Positions 18,592 through 26,388 are shown, counted from the first letter of the stretch. The stretch is DNA of 64,000 nucleotides from Castellaniella sp. MT123 (GCF_039614765.1 NZ_CP154879.1:806001-870000); one strand, 5' to 3'. Program-made: numbers and translations. The notes: a model not told the origin generated them from the sequence alone.

Positions 18592-19368
18592 ATGCCCGAA
18601 GCATTGGTCCGAAGGGAAGCCCGCGGACGGGCAGGTCTTATCACACTCAACCGTCCGAAGCAGCTCAATGCGCTTAACGATGCCGTGATGGATCAGTTGG
18701 GCGCGGCGCTGCTTGCCTTAGAGGAAGATGCTGGTATCGGTGCCATCGTCATTGCCGGCGGGACCAAGGCGTTCGCCGCGGGCGCCGACATCGACGTCAT
18801 GGCGGACTGGTCCTTCATGGACGTCTACCAGACCAACTTCATCACACGCAATTGGGAAACGATCCGGCAGATTCGCAAGCCAGTCATCGCCGCAGTGTCA
18901 GGTTATGCGATGGGCGGCGGGTGCGAGCTGGCATTGGCGTGCGATATCGTTATCGCCGCCGGGTCGGCACGGTTCGCACTCCCCGAAATCAAGCTGGCCA
19001 TGCTGCCGGGCGCAGGAGGTACCCAGCGGCTTCCACGCGCCATCGGCAAGGCGAAGGCCATGGACATGTGCCTGTCGGCGCGCATGCTCGATGCCGCCGA
19101 AGCCGACCGCTATGGTCTGGTGTCTCGAGTGGTCCCGGATGCTGAATTGCTTGACCACGCCTTGACACTTGCCAGCCAGATTGCCGCATTCTCCCTGCCT
19201 GCGCTCATGGCCATCAAGGAGTCGATCAACCGTGCCTGGGAGAGCCCGCTCAGCGAAGGCATCCTGTTCGAGCGACGAGCACTCTACGAGCGCTTTGCCA
19301 GCGATGATGCCCACGAAGGCATGCACGCGTTTCTGGAAAAGCGCACACCCACCTTTCACCATCGTTGA
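18592..19368 (+). CDS. badK: Cyclohex-1-enecarboxyl-CoA hydratase
   Basis: A crotonase-family hydratase of 258 residues that adds water to cyclohex-1-enecarboxyl-CoA and so feeds BadH. It carries FAAGADIDVMADWSFMDVYQTNFITRNWETIRQIRKPV, closely resembling BadK, the oxyanion-hole GYAMGGGCELALACDIVIA, and the catalytic glutamates in PEIKLAMLPGAGGTQRLPRAIGKAKAMDMCLSAR. AAGGAAA precedes the start. Generic enoyl-CoA hydratase activity is the alternative, but the operon context argues for BadK. Confidence 0.88.
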   Translation: MPEALVRREARGRAGLITLNRPKQLNALNDAVMDQLGAALLALEEDAGIGAIVIAGGTKAFAAGADIDVMADWSFMDVYQTNFITRNWETIRQIRKPVIAAVSGYAMGGGCELALACDIVIAAGSARFALPEIKLAMLPGAGGTQRLPRAIGKAKAMDMCLSARMLDAAEADRYGLVSRVVPDAELLDHALTLASQIAAFSLPALMAIKESINRAWESPLSEGILFERRALYERFASDDAHEGMHAFLEKRTPTFHHR

Positions 19369-19385
19369 TTCACGGACGGCATACC

Positions 19386-20546
19386 ATGGCACTTGACCAC
19401 GAATCCTTTGACATTCTGCTGCCCGCTATCCAGCGCTTCGTTCGCGAGCGCCTGGTGCCGGCTGAAAACTACCTCGAAGAGCACGACGAGGTTCCGGTCG
19501 ACATCATCGATGACATGAGGGAAATGGGCCTGTTCGGTTTGACCGTGCCTGAAGAGTACGGCGGCATCGGCCTGTCAGTGAGCCAGGAAATCCTGGTGAA
19601 CTACGAACTCGGCCGCACCGCCTCAGCGTTTCGGTCGGTCTTCGGAACAAATATCGGTATTGGTTCGCAGGGCATTCTGATGGACGGCACTTCCGAGCAG
19701 AAAGCCGCGTACCTGCCCAAGGTGGCCAGCGGCGAACTGATCATGTCGTTCGCTCTGACTGAGCCAGCCGCTGGTACCGATGCGGCTTCCCTCAAGACCA
19801 AAGCCGACCTTGAGGGCGACTATTACACGCTCAACGGCACCAAGCGCTTCATTACCAACGCACCGCGCGCGGGCGCCTTCACTCTGATGGCGCGCACCGG
19901 GGGCCCGGGTGCCGATGGTATTTCCGCTTTTATTGTCCCGTCCAGCTTGCCTGGCCTGATTCTCGGCAAGATTGACAAGAAAATGGGGCAGCGAGGTACC
20001 AAAACCTGCGATGTGATTCTCGAAAATGTGCGTGTACCGGCAGAGAACATCATCGGTGGCGTACCTGGACAGGGGTTCAAGACGGCGATGAAAGTGCTGG
20101 ATCGCGGCCGCCTCAACATTTCGGCTGTTTCATGCGGTCTGGCTTCGCGCATCATTGACGAATCCCGCCGCTATGCACGCGACCGCAAGCAGTTTGGCAA
20201 GGCCATCGGCGAGTTCCAGCTGATTCAGGCCATGCTTGCCGACAGCCAGGCCGAACTGCTCGCGGGCTGGTCGTTGGTGAAAGATGTCGCCCAACGCTTC
20301 GATGGCAAGCCGCCTCATGTATCAGACCCCGATATCTCCATGCGCGTCTCGTGTGCCAAGCTGTTCGCCACTGAAATGGTGGGCCGGGTGGCCGATCGCG
20401 GGGTGCAAATCCACGGAGGAGCGGGTTACATGAATGAATACCCGGTGGAGCGGTTCTATCGCGATGCCCGTTTGCTGCGTCTCTACGAAGGCACGACGCA
20501 AGTTCAGCAACTGATTATCGGTCGTGAGCTGCTTCGCCAGGACTGA
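19386..20546 (+). CDS. Acyl-CoA dehydrogenase of the alicyclic acid operon
   Basis: A 386-residue acyl-CoA dehydrogenase, different from the AliB copy in the same operon. It has FALTEPAAGTDAASLKTKA near residue 124 and the classical catalytic glutamate in RLYEGTTQVQQLIIGREL at the C-terminus. Possible roles are oxidation of pimeloyl-CoA or glutaryl-type intermediates after ring opening, or an alternative first dehydrogenation. The sequence alone does not decide. The ATG at 19386 lies 17 bp after badK; an upstream in-frame ATG at 19365 overlaps badK and is less likely. Confidence 0.85.
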   Translation: MALDHESFDILLPAIQRFVRERLVPAENYLEEHDEVPVDIIDDMREMGLFGLTVPEEYGGIGLSVSQEILVNYELGRTASAFRSVFGTNIGIGSQGILMDGTSEQKAAYLPKVASGELIMSFALTEPAAGTDAASLKTKADLEGDYYTLNGTKRFITNAPRAGAFTLMARTGGPGADGISAFIVPSSLPGLILGKIDKKMGQRGTKTCDVILENVRVPAENIIGGVPGQGFKTAMKVLDRGRLNISAVSCGLASRIIDESRRYARDRKQFGKAIGEFQLIQAMLADSQAELLAGWSLVKDVAQRFDGKPPHVSDPDISMRVSCAKLFATEMVGRVADRGVQIHGGAGYMNEYPVERFYRDARLLRLYEGTTQVQQLIIGRELLRQD

Positions 20547-20564
20547 GGCACAAGAGAGCTCCGG

Positions 20565-21107
20565 TTAGTCCAGTTCCGCGTCGGACGCTTCCTCGATCCC
20601 GGAGTCGAGCCGCTTCATGTTTTCCAGCAGCTTGAGAAGATAATGCAGTGTATGGGCCAGGTCGCCCACCGAGAAATCGTCAAGCGCCTGGTCGTAATAA
20701 GCATGGATCTTGGGCTGCGCCCGGAGTAGCCAGATGTCGCGGCCAGGATCAGTCATCCTGACAAGCCGCGAACGGCGATCTCGTTCGTCGGGCGTGATGC
20801 AGATGTGGCCGTCGCGCTCCATCCGGCGGATCACACCCGACAAGTTCTGTCGGCTTACCATCAAGTAGCGTGCGAGGTCGTTTACGCTCATCCCGCCTTT
20901 GGACTCGGGACGCGATAGCGCCCCGAGGACAGCCCATTGTTGGGTGGTCAAACCTTCGCTTTCCACCGCACGCGAACCTGTCTTGTGCAGCATGTTTGCG
21001 CATTGATACAGCCGGAAGAACAGCCGGTTAGCGAGCTCCATTCTTGCGATATCGACACTATTTTCATCTTTTTTATCCGAATTTGATGTCTCGCGTTCGC
21101 CTTGCAT
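20565..21107 (-). CDS. badR: MarR-family regulator, probable BadR
   Basis: A winged-helix regulator of about 180 residues. The core LTTQQWAVLGALSRPESKGGMSVNDLARYLMVSRQNLSGVIRRMERDGHICITPDERDRRSRLVRMTDPGRD is a typical MarR domain with the DNA-recognition helix and the DxRxxR wing. In Rhodopseudomonas, BadR is a MarR repressor of the cyclohexanecarboxylate genes and responds to 2-ketocyclohexanecarboxyl-CoA, and the location here fits. The frame could start at 21137, but that would run into the operator palindrome, so I chose the ATG at 21107. It converges on the last gene of the operon with an 18-bp gap. Confidence 0.82.
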   Translation of the reverse strand: MQGERETSNSDKKDENSVDIARMELANRLFFRLYQCANMLHKTGSRAVESEGLTTQQWAVLGALSRPESKGGMSVNDLARYLMVSRQNLSGVIRRMERDGHICITPDERDRRSRLVRMTDPGRDIWLLRAQPKIHAYYDQALDDFSVGDLAHTLHYLLKLLENMKRLDSGIEEASDAELD

Positions 21108-21130
21108 ACTGATTCCAGTTTGTCCTAACA

Positions 21131-21150
21131 TAGGCAAATATATTTACCTA
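21131..21150. promoter_or_regulatory. Palindromic operator between badR and the oxidoreductase gene
   Basis: TAGGCAAATATATTTACCTA is an inverted repeat with 10-bp arms and a single mismatch. It sits 24 bp upstream of the proposed badR start and about 95 bp before the divergent oxidoreductase gene, where it could repress both. The AAAT-NN-ATTTAC core recurs in the perfect palindrome ahead of badH. Confidence 0.65.
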
Positions 21151-21165
21151 TAATTCTTGATTTGT

Positions 21166-21181
21166 CTATCTTTAAAGATAG
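21166..21181. promoter_or_regulatory. Second perfect palindrome in the divergent region
   Basis: CTATCTTTAAAGATAG is a perfect 16-bp palindrome, 15 bp from the first operator and about 64 bp before the oxidoreductase start. Its core differs from the AAATNNATTTAC palindromes, so it may bind a different regulator or be an accessory site. Confidence 0.4.
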
Positions 21182-21244
21182 TAGTTCCGCGCTTTGCGCG
21201 GGAGACGGCACAGCGAACAATGGTATCCCCCTTGGAGACAGACC

Positions 21245-22276
21245 ATGAAAGCAGCATGGATTACCGCACACGGCGGCAACGAGGTTGTGATGGTCGGAGA
21301 ACATGCACAACCGATCCGTGAGCGCGGCGAAGTCCTTGTGCGCTTGCGCGCTGCGACTCTCAACCGGGTGGATCTCTACATGCGCGACAGTGGTGCCGGC
21401 ATCACCCACCGGTTGCCACAGATTCTGGGGCTCGACGGCGCTGGCACGGTCGAAACGGTGGACAACGACGAAACGCGGCTGACTCCCGGACAACAGGTGG
21501 TCGTTCACCCGGGGATCACCTGCGGCCGCTGCGAATTCTGTTTGCGGGGGGAAAGAGTCCTGTGTTCGCACATGAGTCTGCTTGGCGAACATCGGGACGG
21601 CACCTTCGCCCAATATGTCAGCGTTCCCGCCCGCAATGTATTTCCCATGCCGGCGGGGCTTTCGTTCGCCGAGGCCGCCGCTCTGGGCGTGAACCACTTG
21701 ACCGCCTGGCGCATGCTGTTTTCAAAGGCCCGTCTTAAGGCCTGGGAAACGGTCTTGGTGTTCGGTATCGGTGGCGGCGTATCACTTGCGGCGCTGCAGC
21801 TGGCCAAGCGTGTCGGCGCGCGCGTCCTCGTGACTTCGCGTGATCGCCAAAAGCTGATGCGGGCGAGCAAGCTTGGCGCCGATCACACGATCGATGGAAG
21901 CACCCAGGATATCGCGAAGGCAGTCATGGCAGCCACCGATGGGCGTGGCGTCGACGTCGTCATCGAAAACGTCGGCGCCGCAGTCTGGTCCTCGGCCATG
22001 AAATCGCTTGTGCGTGGTGGACGTCTGGTTACCTGTGGCGCGACAACGGGCGACCAGCCGCCAGCCGACCTGCGCCGCATCTTTATCCGGCAGCTGCAAA
22101 TCTTCGGCTCGACGCACGGAGAGCTCGGCGAGTTTCAAGACCTGTGCGGCTTCGTCGAGCAAACTGGACTCAAACCGGTCATTGACCGCGAATATCCTCT
22201 TGACCAGGTTCACGATGCGCTCGACCGGCTTGAGTCCGGTGCGCAGTTTGGCAAGGTAGTCCTGCGCATCGATTGA
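21245..22276 (+). CDS. Zinc-dependent alcohol dehydrogenase/quinone reductase-like oxidoreductase
   Basis: A medium-chain dehydrogenase of 343 residues. It has HPGITCGRCEFCLRGERVLC near residue 84, the four-cysteine structural zinc loop, and the nucleotide-binding motif VFGIGGGVSLAALQLAK near 168. It is transcribed divergently from badR across a shared operator region. A role in oxidising a hydroxyacyl-CoA or cyclic alcohol intermediate feeding the cyclohexanecarboxylate pathway is plausible but not shown. GGAGACAG lies shortly before the ATG at 21245; the frame upstream of it is not conserved-looking. Confidence 0.82.
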   Translation: MKAAWITAHGGNEVVMVGEHAQPIRERGEVLVRLRAATLNRVDLYMRDSGAGITHRLPQILGLDGAGTVETVDNDETRLTPGQQVVVHPGITCGRCEFCLRGERVLCSHMSLLGEHRDGTFAQYVSVPARNVFPMPAGLSFAEAAALGVNHLTAWRMLFSKARLKAWETVLVFGIGGGVSLAALQLAKRVGARVLVTSRDRQKLMRASKLGADHTIDGSTQDIAKAVMAATDGRGVDVVIENVGAAVWSSAMKSLVRGGRLVTCGATTGDQPPADLRRIFIRQLQIFGSTHGELGEFQDLCGFVEQTGLKPVIDREYPLDQVHDALDRLESGAQFGKVVLRID

Positions 22277-22289
22277 TGGTTGTTTCGCA

Positions 22290-22766
22290 TCATCGGGCGA
22301 TACCGTCACGCGACGGCTTTCCCAAAATGCCGTCAACAGACCACTTCCCGGGCCCCCAGGCCACCATCGCGAGCAGCATCATTGCCCACACTTTGTGATC
22401 GGTAAAGTCCCCCACGATCATCAATCCACTCCAAAAGCCGTGCGGCCAGAGATCCGGGTATGAAATCACGGCGGTCAGGTTGTAGATGAATAAAAACAGC
22501 GCCGTGGCCCGGCCGGCGATGCCAAGCCCGAGCAGCCACGGAGTGATCAGCTCGATCCAAGTCCCCAGCACGGCCGCAATCCCCGGAGCCAGAAGTGGAA
22601 CGTGATAGAGGCTATCAAACAGCATTTGTGTGCTCGCCGGGTCGGTAAACTTGACCACGCCGGCACGCCAAAACGCGATCGCGACCCAAAGACGCATCAA
22701 CAGCAGGGCGAATGGGCCGACCCAGCTTTCCAGCCACTGCGTGGTGCGCGAATAGCAACTATTCAT
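22290..22766 (-). CDS. DoxX family membrane protein of the bufferin operon
   Basis: A 158-residue membrane protein with about four hydrophobic segments and the DoxX pattern LLLMRLWVAIAFWRAGVVKF...LFDSLYHVPLLAPGIAAVLGTWIELITPWLLGLGIAGRATALFLFIYNL. DoxX proteins accompany many bufferin and MNIO operons, perhaps in respiratory electron transfer or export. The ATG at 22766 overlaps the stop of the DUF2063 gene (ATGAATAG), indicating coupling; an in-frame ATG at 22793 would overlap it more. It converges on the oxidoreductase gene with a 13-bp gap. Confidence 0.82.
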   Translation of the reverse strand: MNSCYSRTTQWLESWVGPFALLLMRLWVAIAFWRAGVVKFTDPASTQMLFDSLYHVPLLAPGIAAVLGTWIELITPWLLGLGIAGRATALFLFIYNLTAVISYPDLWPHGFWSGLMIVGDFTDHKVWAMMLLAMVAWGPGKWSVDGILGKPSRDGIAR

Positions 22767-23592
22767 GCAGGTGATCAATGCGGTGCTTGTCATGGTGGAG
22801 GCCTCGTGTCTCTATAACGGGGTAGGGCAGAACGCGCGTTATCAAGTGGTGCCTGATAAGCTCATTCATGCATTGAGCGGCGTTAAATCCATCGTCAAGC
22901 GCGATGGAGCTCGTCCCAGCTTCTTCGAGAGAGGCGCCTGCCGCAAGCGCCGCCACGTACGTGAAAGTGGCCGCATCGACGCTGGTCATCACGACTTCTC
23001 CGTCCTCACGCCAAAGCATGACGTTCTCTCCCTGACCCTCTGGATTGAGGATCCCCTCAGGAGCTAGGGCGAAGCGCCAGATCGTGAGTACCCGATGTGG
23101 GCTGCCCAGCAAGCGAACACAATTGTGCAAGCCGATGCGCAGGGACCCTCCCGCGCCATCCAGGCATATCATGAAATCATCGAATGTGAGCGCCTTTGCA
23201 TCGGCTGCGAGAATAGTTTCCTGGCGCAGCCATTCCAGTCGCGCCACGTCGGCCAGATAGGAAAGCGTACGGCCCGCTGGAATCGTCTCTAGGAAATCGG
23301 CGAAATGTTCACCGAGTTCTTGCAGGTTTCCAGAATGTGATGGGTAACGGCTTCGATAATGTCGCGCGGTTTGATCAAACCAGTCCTGCCCGACCAATGC
23401 CAGCACCGCCGGGTAGCTCGTACGCAGAGCCGCCGTCTGGATTTCAGTGCAACTGCGGCGATAGATACGCAGGCGCGCCTCGGGCGCCAGGCCATTACCC
23501 GAGATCGAAGCCACGGGGCCTGGGGCCCCATCGTCAAACAGCGCGGCTAGAAATGCGGTTTGTAATTCACGCAGGTGGGGCTTCGCATTCAT
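22759..23592 (-). CDS. bufC: DUF2063 (BufC/HvfC) partner protein of the MNIO enzyme
   Basis: A 277-residue protein with the N-terminal DUF2063 domain: LRELQTAFLAALFD, RLRIYRRSCTEIQTAALRTSYPAVLALVGQDWFDQTARHYRSRYPSHSGNLQELGEHFADFL. These proteins act as partners of DUF692/MNIO enzymes and help present the precursor peptide. The start codon lies inside the end of the upstream MNIO gene (26-bp overlap), and its own end overlaps the DoxX gene, so the operon is tightly coupled. Confidence 0.88.
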   Translation of the reverse strand: MNAKPHLRELQTAFLAALFDDGAPGPVASISGNGLAPEARLRIYRRSCTEIQTAALRTSYPAVLALVGQDWFDQTARHYRSRYPSHSGNLQELGEHFADFLETIPAGRTLSYLADVARLEWLRQETILAADAKALTFDDFMICLDGAGGSLRIGLHNCVRLLGSPHRVLTIWRFALAPEGILNPEGQGENVMLWREDGEVVMTSVDAATFTYVAALAAGASLEEAGTSSIALDDGFNAAQCMNELIRHHLITRVLPYPVIETRGLHHDKHRIDHLHE

Positions 23593-24430
23593 CAAGTATC
23601 TCCTGTGCATGCGCGGCCTCATCCATCAACACTTCAAGCTCGGGGATTTCGGCATCCCATTCAATCAAGGTTGGCACCTGACCGAACAAAGACACGGCCT
23701 CGGAATACAAATCCCACACCGCATCGTCGACACGACGGCTGTGCGAATCAATCAACACCGGCACCGACAAACCCTCTTTGCGCGTGAAACCCGCCAGGTG
23801 AATTTCGCGTATGGCCAAGCGCGGCAATGCGCGCAGATAGACGTGCGGGTCGAAGCCATGGTTGACGCTATTGACGTAGATGTTGTTCACGTCGCACAGC
23901 AGGCCGCAGCCGCTGCGCTTGACGGCTTCGGTCACGAATTCCCATTCGGTGTAGTCGGCTCCGTCGAAGCGTAGGTACGTCGAAATATTCTCTACGAGGA
24001 TTTCACGCTTGAGCGCGTTCTGGACCTCGTCGATGTGCGACACCACGCAGTGCAGCGCTTCCTCGGTGAAGGGCAGTGGCAACAGGTCGTTGCTATGGCG
24101 GTCGCCGACAGCACCCCAACACAAGTGTTCAGACACCAGTTCGGGCTCATAACGATCCACTAATTCCTGAAGGCGCCGCAGGTGCGCCGCATCCACCCTG
24201 TCGGCGGACCCGAGCGACAACCCGACGCCGTGCAGGCTCAAGGGGTAGTTCTCCCGAATGCGCGTCATGGCGTCTTGAAGTGGCCCGCCAAGCGCAAACA
24301 GATTTTCGGAATGCGTTTCGAGCCATGGGATGGACGGCTGCTCATGCAGCACACGCGCGACATGCGGGGCGCGCAACCCTATACCGGCGCGAACCGGCAT
24401 AGGATGCATCATTGCGATGGAATCCGACAT
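23567..24430 (-). CDS. bufB: DUF692/MNIO family multinuclear iron oxidative enzyme (BufB)
   Basis: A TIM-barrel enzyme of 287 residues that modifies cysteines of a ribosomally made peptide. The metal and active-site segments of the family are visible: ETHSENLF near residue 38, LHGVGLSLGS near 62, SEHLCWG near 97, ENISTYL near 145, CDVNNIYVNSVNHGFDP near 177, HLAGF near 211, DSHSRRVDDAVWDLY near 226, and LIEWDAEIPEL near 253. It follows the bufferin precursor gene closely. I chose the ATG at 24430 (MSDSIAMMHP). Bufferin enzymes are reported to form copper-binding sulfur heterocycles, so a role in copper handling is likely. Confidence 0.92.
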   Translation of the reverse strand: MSDSIAMMHPMPVRAGIGLRAPHVARVLHEQPSIPWLETHSENLFALGGPLQDAMTRIRENYPLSLHGVGLSLGSADRVDAAHLRRLQELVDRYEPELVSEHLCWGAVGDRHSNDLLPLPFTEEALHCVVSHIDEVQNALKREILVENISTYLRFDGADYTEWEFVTEAVKRSGCGLLCDVNNIYVNSVNHGFDPHVYLRALPRLAIREIHLAGFTRKEGLSVPVLIDSHSRRVDDAVWDLYSEAVSLFGQVPTLIEWDAEIPELEVLMDEAAHAQEILDECEAPPA

Positions 24431-24443
24431 CACGAGACGCAGG

Positions 24444-24764
24444 TCAAGAGGACTTGGGACTGCCACCGATTTTCTCGCAAACCCCGGCAGGCATCAGGAC
24501 GAACGATGCCGGGTCGTGTGCTTTGGCATCCTGCCCGGCGCATGAATGGCCCGGGGACTGGCAGTCATTCTTGTACGCGGCGTTGACACCAAAGCATTTG
24601 GAATAGTGCTCCTCCTTCATGACCTTCATGGTTTTTTGCTGCGCGGCCTTCATCATCTCGGGCGTCATTTTCATGGGCTGGGCTATGGCCAGGCCGGTGG
24701 CTGCTGTAGCGCCCAGTGCAGCGGCACAAAGCAGCGTGGATTTCAACAGGTGTGAACCGTTCAT
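24444..24764 (-). CDS. bufA: Bufferin precursor peptide (DUF2282)
   Basis: A 106-residue secreted precursor. A Sec signal peptide covers about residues 1-28 (hydrophobic LLCAAALGATAATGLAIA), followed by a methionine- and lysine-rich stretch. The core has four cysteines at 57, 68, 75 and 96 in the DUF2282 pattern KCFGVNAAYKNDC...GHSCAGQ...PAGVCEKIGG. In this family the MNIO enzyme modifies core cysteines and the product binds copper in the periplasm. It is the first gene of the bufA-bufB-bufC-doxX operon. A GTCAGG-AGAAC-CCTGAC hairpin lies in its leader at 24782-24798. Confidence 0.9.
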   Translation of the reverse strand: MNGSHLLKSTLLCAAALGATAATGLAIAQPMKMTPEMMKAAQQKTMKVMKEEHYSKCFGVNAAYKNDCQSPGHSCAGQDAKAHDPASFVLMPAGVCEKIGGSPKSS

Positions 24765-24889
24765 GCGTCATCTCCAAAATGGTCAGGAGAACCCTGACGC
24801 TTGATAAGAGCGGGGGAGGACTTGAAAGGGTTCGCGGTTCTCTGATTTTTATTTCGGTTTTTGCTACAGAATGAATGTATCCAGTTTGC

Positions 24890-24920
24890 TTGATTTCCCG
24901 GCTACACCGAACCCTTTTCC
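24890..24920. repeat. 31-bp repeat, copy 1, at the 3' end of the AhpD-like gene
   Basis: These 31 bases recur with two mismatches at 26389-26419. Copy 1 spans the stop codon of the AhpD-like gene on the minus strand (encoding EKGSV and the stop) and 12 bp beyond it. Confidence 0.75.
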
Positions 24921-25483
24921 CCTGTCGGCAGAGCGTAGGACGCAAAGGCTGCATCTACGGGGGTATCGAACAGGTGATTGGTGTAGTTCGAGATCGTCTT
25001 GACGGCGATGGCGAGCACGACCTGCAGGGCCTGCTGCTCGCTATAGCCAGCGTTGGTGAAGGCTTGCAAGCTCGCCTGAGACGGATTGCCCCGCGTCTGC
25101 ACCATTTCCTTGACGAAGGCGGCCAGAGCGCGCAGCTTCGGATCATGAATCGCCGCGCCCTCACGGATTGCCTGAATCGCCTGCGGTGGTACCTTCGATA
25201 CCTTTTCGGCGATCATACTGTGGGCGGCTACACAGTAGTGGCAGGCATTTTCCCGGCTGATGGCCAGCAATACGACTTCCTGCTCCGCCGGCGTAAAGCC
25301 GGACTCCTTGCGAAACCAGTCGTACCCATGGAGGTAGGTCGAGAGCGCGCCAGGGGCGTGAGCCATTTCCCGATACATGTTGGGAATGAACCCCTGTTTC
25401 TTGTGCGTGTTGCTCAGGAGCTCACGGCCCTTTTCAGGAGCGGTGTCTTCGGTAAGAAGAGGCAGTGTCAGTTTGGCGTTCAT
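24902..25483 (-). CDS. AhpD/carboxymuconolactone decarboxylase family peroxidase-related protein
   Basis: A 193-residue protein with the alkylhydroperoxidase D-like motif ENACHYCVAAHS near residue 78, whose CxxC pair and histidine form the redox centre. Such proteins reduce peroxides or act as gamma-carboxymuconolactone decarboxylases; the CxxC favours a redox role. It lies 137 bp upstream of the bufferin precursor on the same strand, so it may be induced with the operon. A homologue lies at 27808-28365. Confidence 0.85.
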   Translation of the reverse strand: MNAKLTLPLLTEDTAPEKGRELLSNTHKKQGFIPNMYREMAHAPGALSTYLHGYDWFRKESGFTPAEQEVVLLAISRENACHYCVAAHSMIAEKVSKVPPQAIQAIREGAAIHDPKLRALAAFVKEMVQTRGNPSQASLQAFTNAGYSEQQALQVVLAIAVKTISNYTNHLFDTPVDAAFASYALPTGEKGSV

Positions 25484-25815
25484 GGATTGCTCCTAAGTGG
25501 AAGTATTCCGGCTTCCGGGGTGGGTTTGATGATGGCAAAACATCGAAGTTGTGCGGAGCGTATAAGGCCCTGACCTTCGACCAGCGGTCGTTCCCTAAGA
25601 GGCAGGGAAGCACCCAAACGGTTCGCGTCCGAATTGAAAAATCCGCACGGCTGAGCGGCGAAATCCGTCTCCATCTCTCGGACCCCCATTTTGGTGAGCA
25701 GGCGAATCGTTTTCAATGTTTGCCGCCTCTCATGATTACCGATGGGACGTTTCGATTCTGCGACCGACTTCCATCATTTCACTGAACATCCCATTTCCGG
25801 CGCGAGAGGCTTCCC
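25484..25815. other. Intergenic region between the AhpD-like gene and the small membrane protein gene
   Basis: No gene recognised in 332 bp. Two adjacent short hairpins can form: CGACC-AGC-GGTCG at 25578-25590 and TTCCCT-aagaggc-AGGGAA at 25591-25609. A short minus-strand frame (25480-25716) has no recognisable domain and I do not call it a gene. The region should contain the divergent promoters of its two flanking genes. Confidence 0.4.
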
Positions 25816-26031
25816 ATGTACTGCAGCACTTCTGTAACGGCGCAACTGGTTCGAGGTGTCATGGCCCTGGCATCCATCGTGGGCGCGATCGTTCTGGCTC
25901 CATATTTTTGGCCAGCGCTCGTCCTGCTACCCCTGGCGATCTATTTGATGCGGGGATGCCCCGCTTGCTGGTTCGTTGGCCTGATGGAGGCCATCCGGGC
26001 CCGTAGCGAGCGCAAGCGCGCCATCAATTAG
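25816..26031 (+). CDS. Small DUF2892-like membrane protein
   Basis: A 71-residue protein with two hydrophobic segments (about residues 8-25 and 29-45) followed by [17 protein letters not shown], where the GCPxCW stretch resembles DUF2892 inner-membrane proteins. The C-terminus ends KRAIN. It converges on the merR fragment, overlapping its stop by 4 bp. The last codons (from 26012) belong to a block duplicated at 29324, where the same KRAIN codons now end an AraC gene. Function unknown; a metal-related role is suggested only by its neighbours. Confidence 0.6.
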   Translation: MYCSTSVTAQLVRGVMALASIVGAIVLAPYFWPALVLLPLAIYLMRGCPACWFVGLMEAIRARSERKRAIN

Positions 26032-26250
26032 CGTTGCTGCAGGGCGGCGATCAGCGGGCACGACACATTACCCTGGATGGCGTGACAGTCACTGATCAGC
26101 CTGGAGAGAGCCGCCTCGCTACAGTGAGCGCCATCCCCCAAGATCAGGAGCTGGCCGATTTCGTCGAGGCTGAATCCTAATCGCTGGCCGGGCTTCACGA
26201 ACTTTACCCGCGCCACATCCGTGCTGCCGTAGTGACGGATGCCACCGTAC
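26028..26250 (-). pseudogene. merR fragment, N-terminally lost and internally deleted
   Basis: On the minus strand this encodes [34 protein letters not shown]...[35 protein letters not shown], nearly identical to the merR at 30736-31134. The DNA-binding helix-turn-helix is missing: identity stops at 26250, where IS66-derived sequence begins. A 69-bp (23-codon) in-frame stretch of the dimerisation helix is also gone. In the intact copy that stretch is flanked by 9-bp repeats GCCGCCTCG (30806-30814 and 30875-30883), which explains the deletion. All three mercury-ligand cysteines are still present. An open frame runs through to 26339, so a fusion peptide could be made, but it cannot be a working regulator. 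Confidence 0.85.
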
Positions 26251-26345
26251 CTGGTCAGCGCCTCCCAGCGCTTGAGGCAGTAGTCAATCGCCCGTGCCGT
26301 CCCCGAGCCATCGGGCACACGATGGCGTTGTGCGATCAACCCCCA
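26251..26345 (-). mobile_element. IS66-family transposase remnant
   Basis: The minus-strand frame encodes [24 protein letters not shown], which matches the region of IS66 TnpC transposases that precedes the conserved DNN motif. Only about 30 codons remain and neither element end is visible. It is joined in frame to the merR fragment at 26250/26251. This marks the rearrangement breakpoint. Confidence 0.6.
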
Positions 26346-26388
26346 GTGTAGTGAATTTTTATTGCGCCTTTAGATGTGTCAAGCTCAT

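Noticed and set aside
21119-21137. An upstream start for badR at 21137
   Set aside because: Its start codon lies inside the operator palindrome and the added residues are not typical of MarR proteins, so the ATG at 21107 is preferred.
25480-25716. A 78-codon minus-strand frame upstream of the AhpD-like gene
   Set aside because: No homology, no signal features and no clear ribosome site; hairpins in the DNA fit a non-coding region better.
26028-26339. The 103-codon merR-like frame as a real regulator
   Set aside because: The DNA-binding domain is replaced by an IS66 transposase fragment and 23 codons of the dimer helix are missing.
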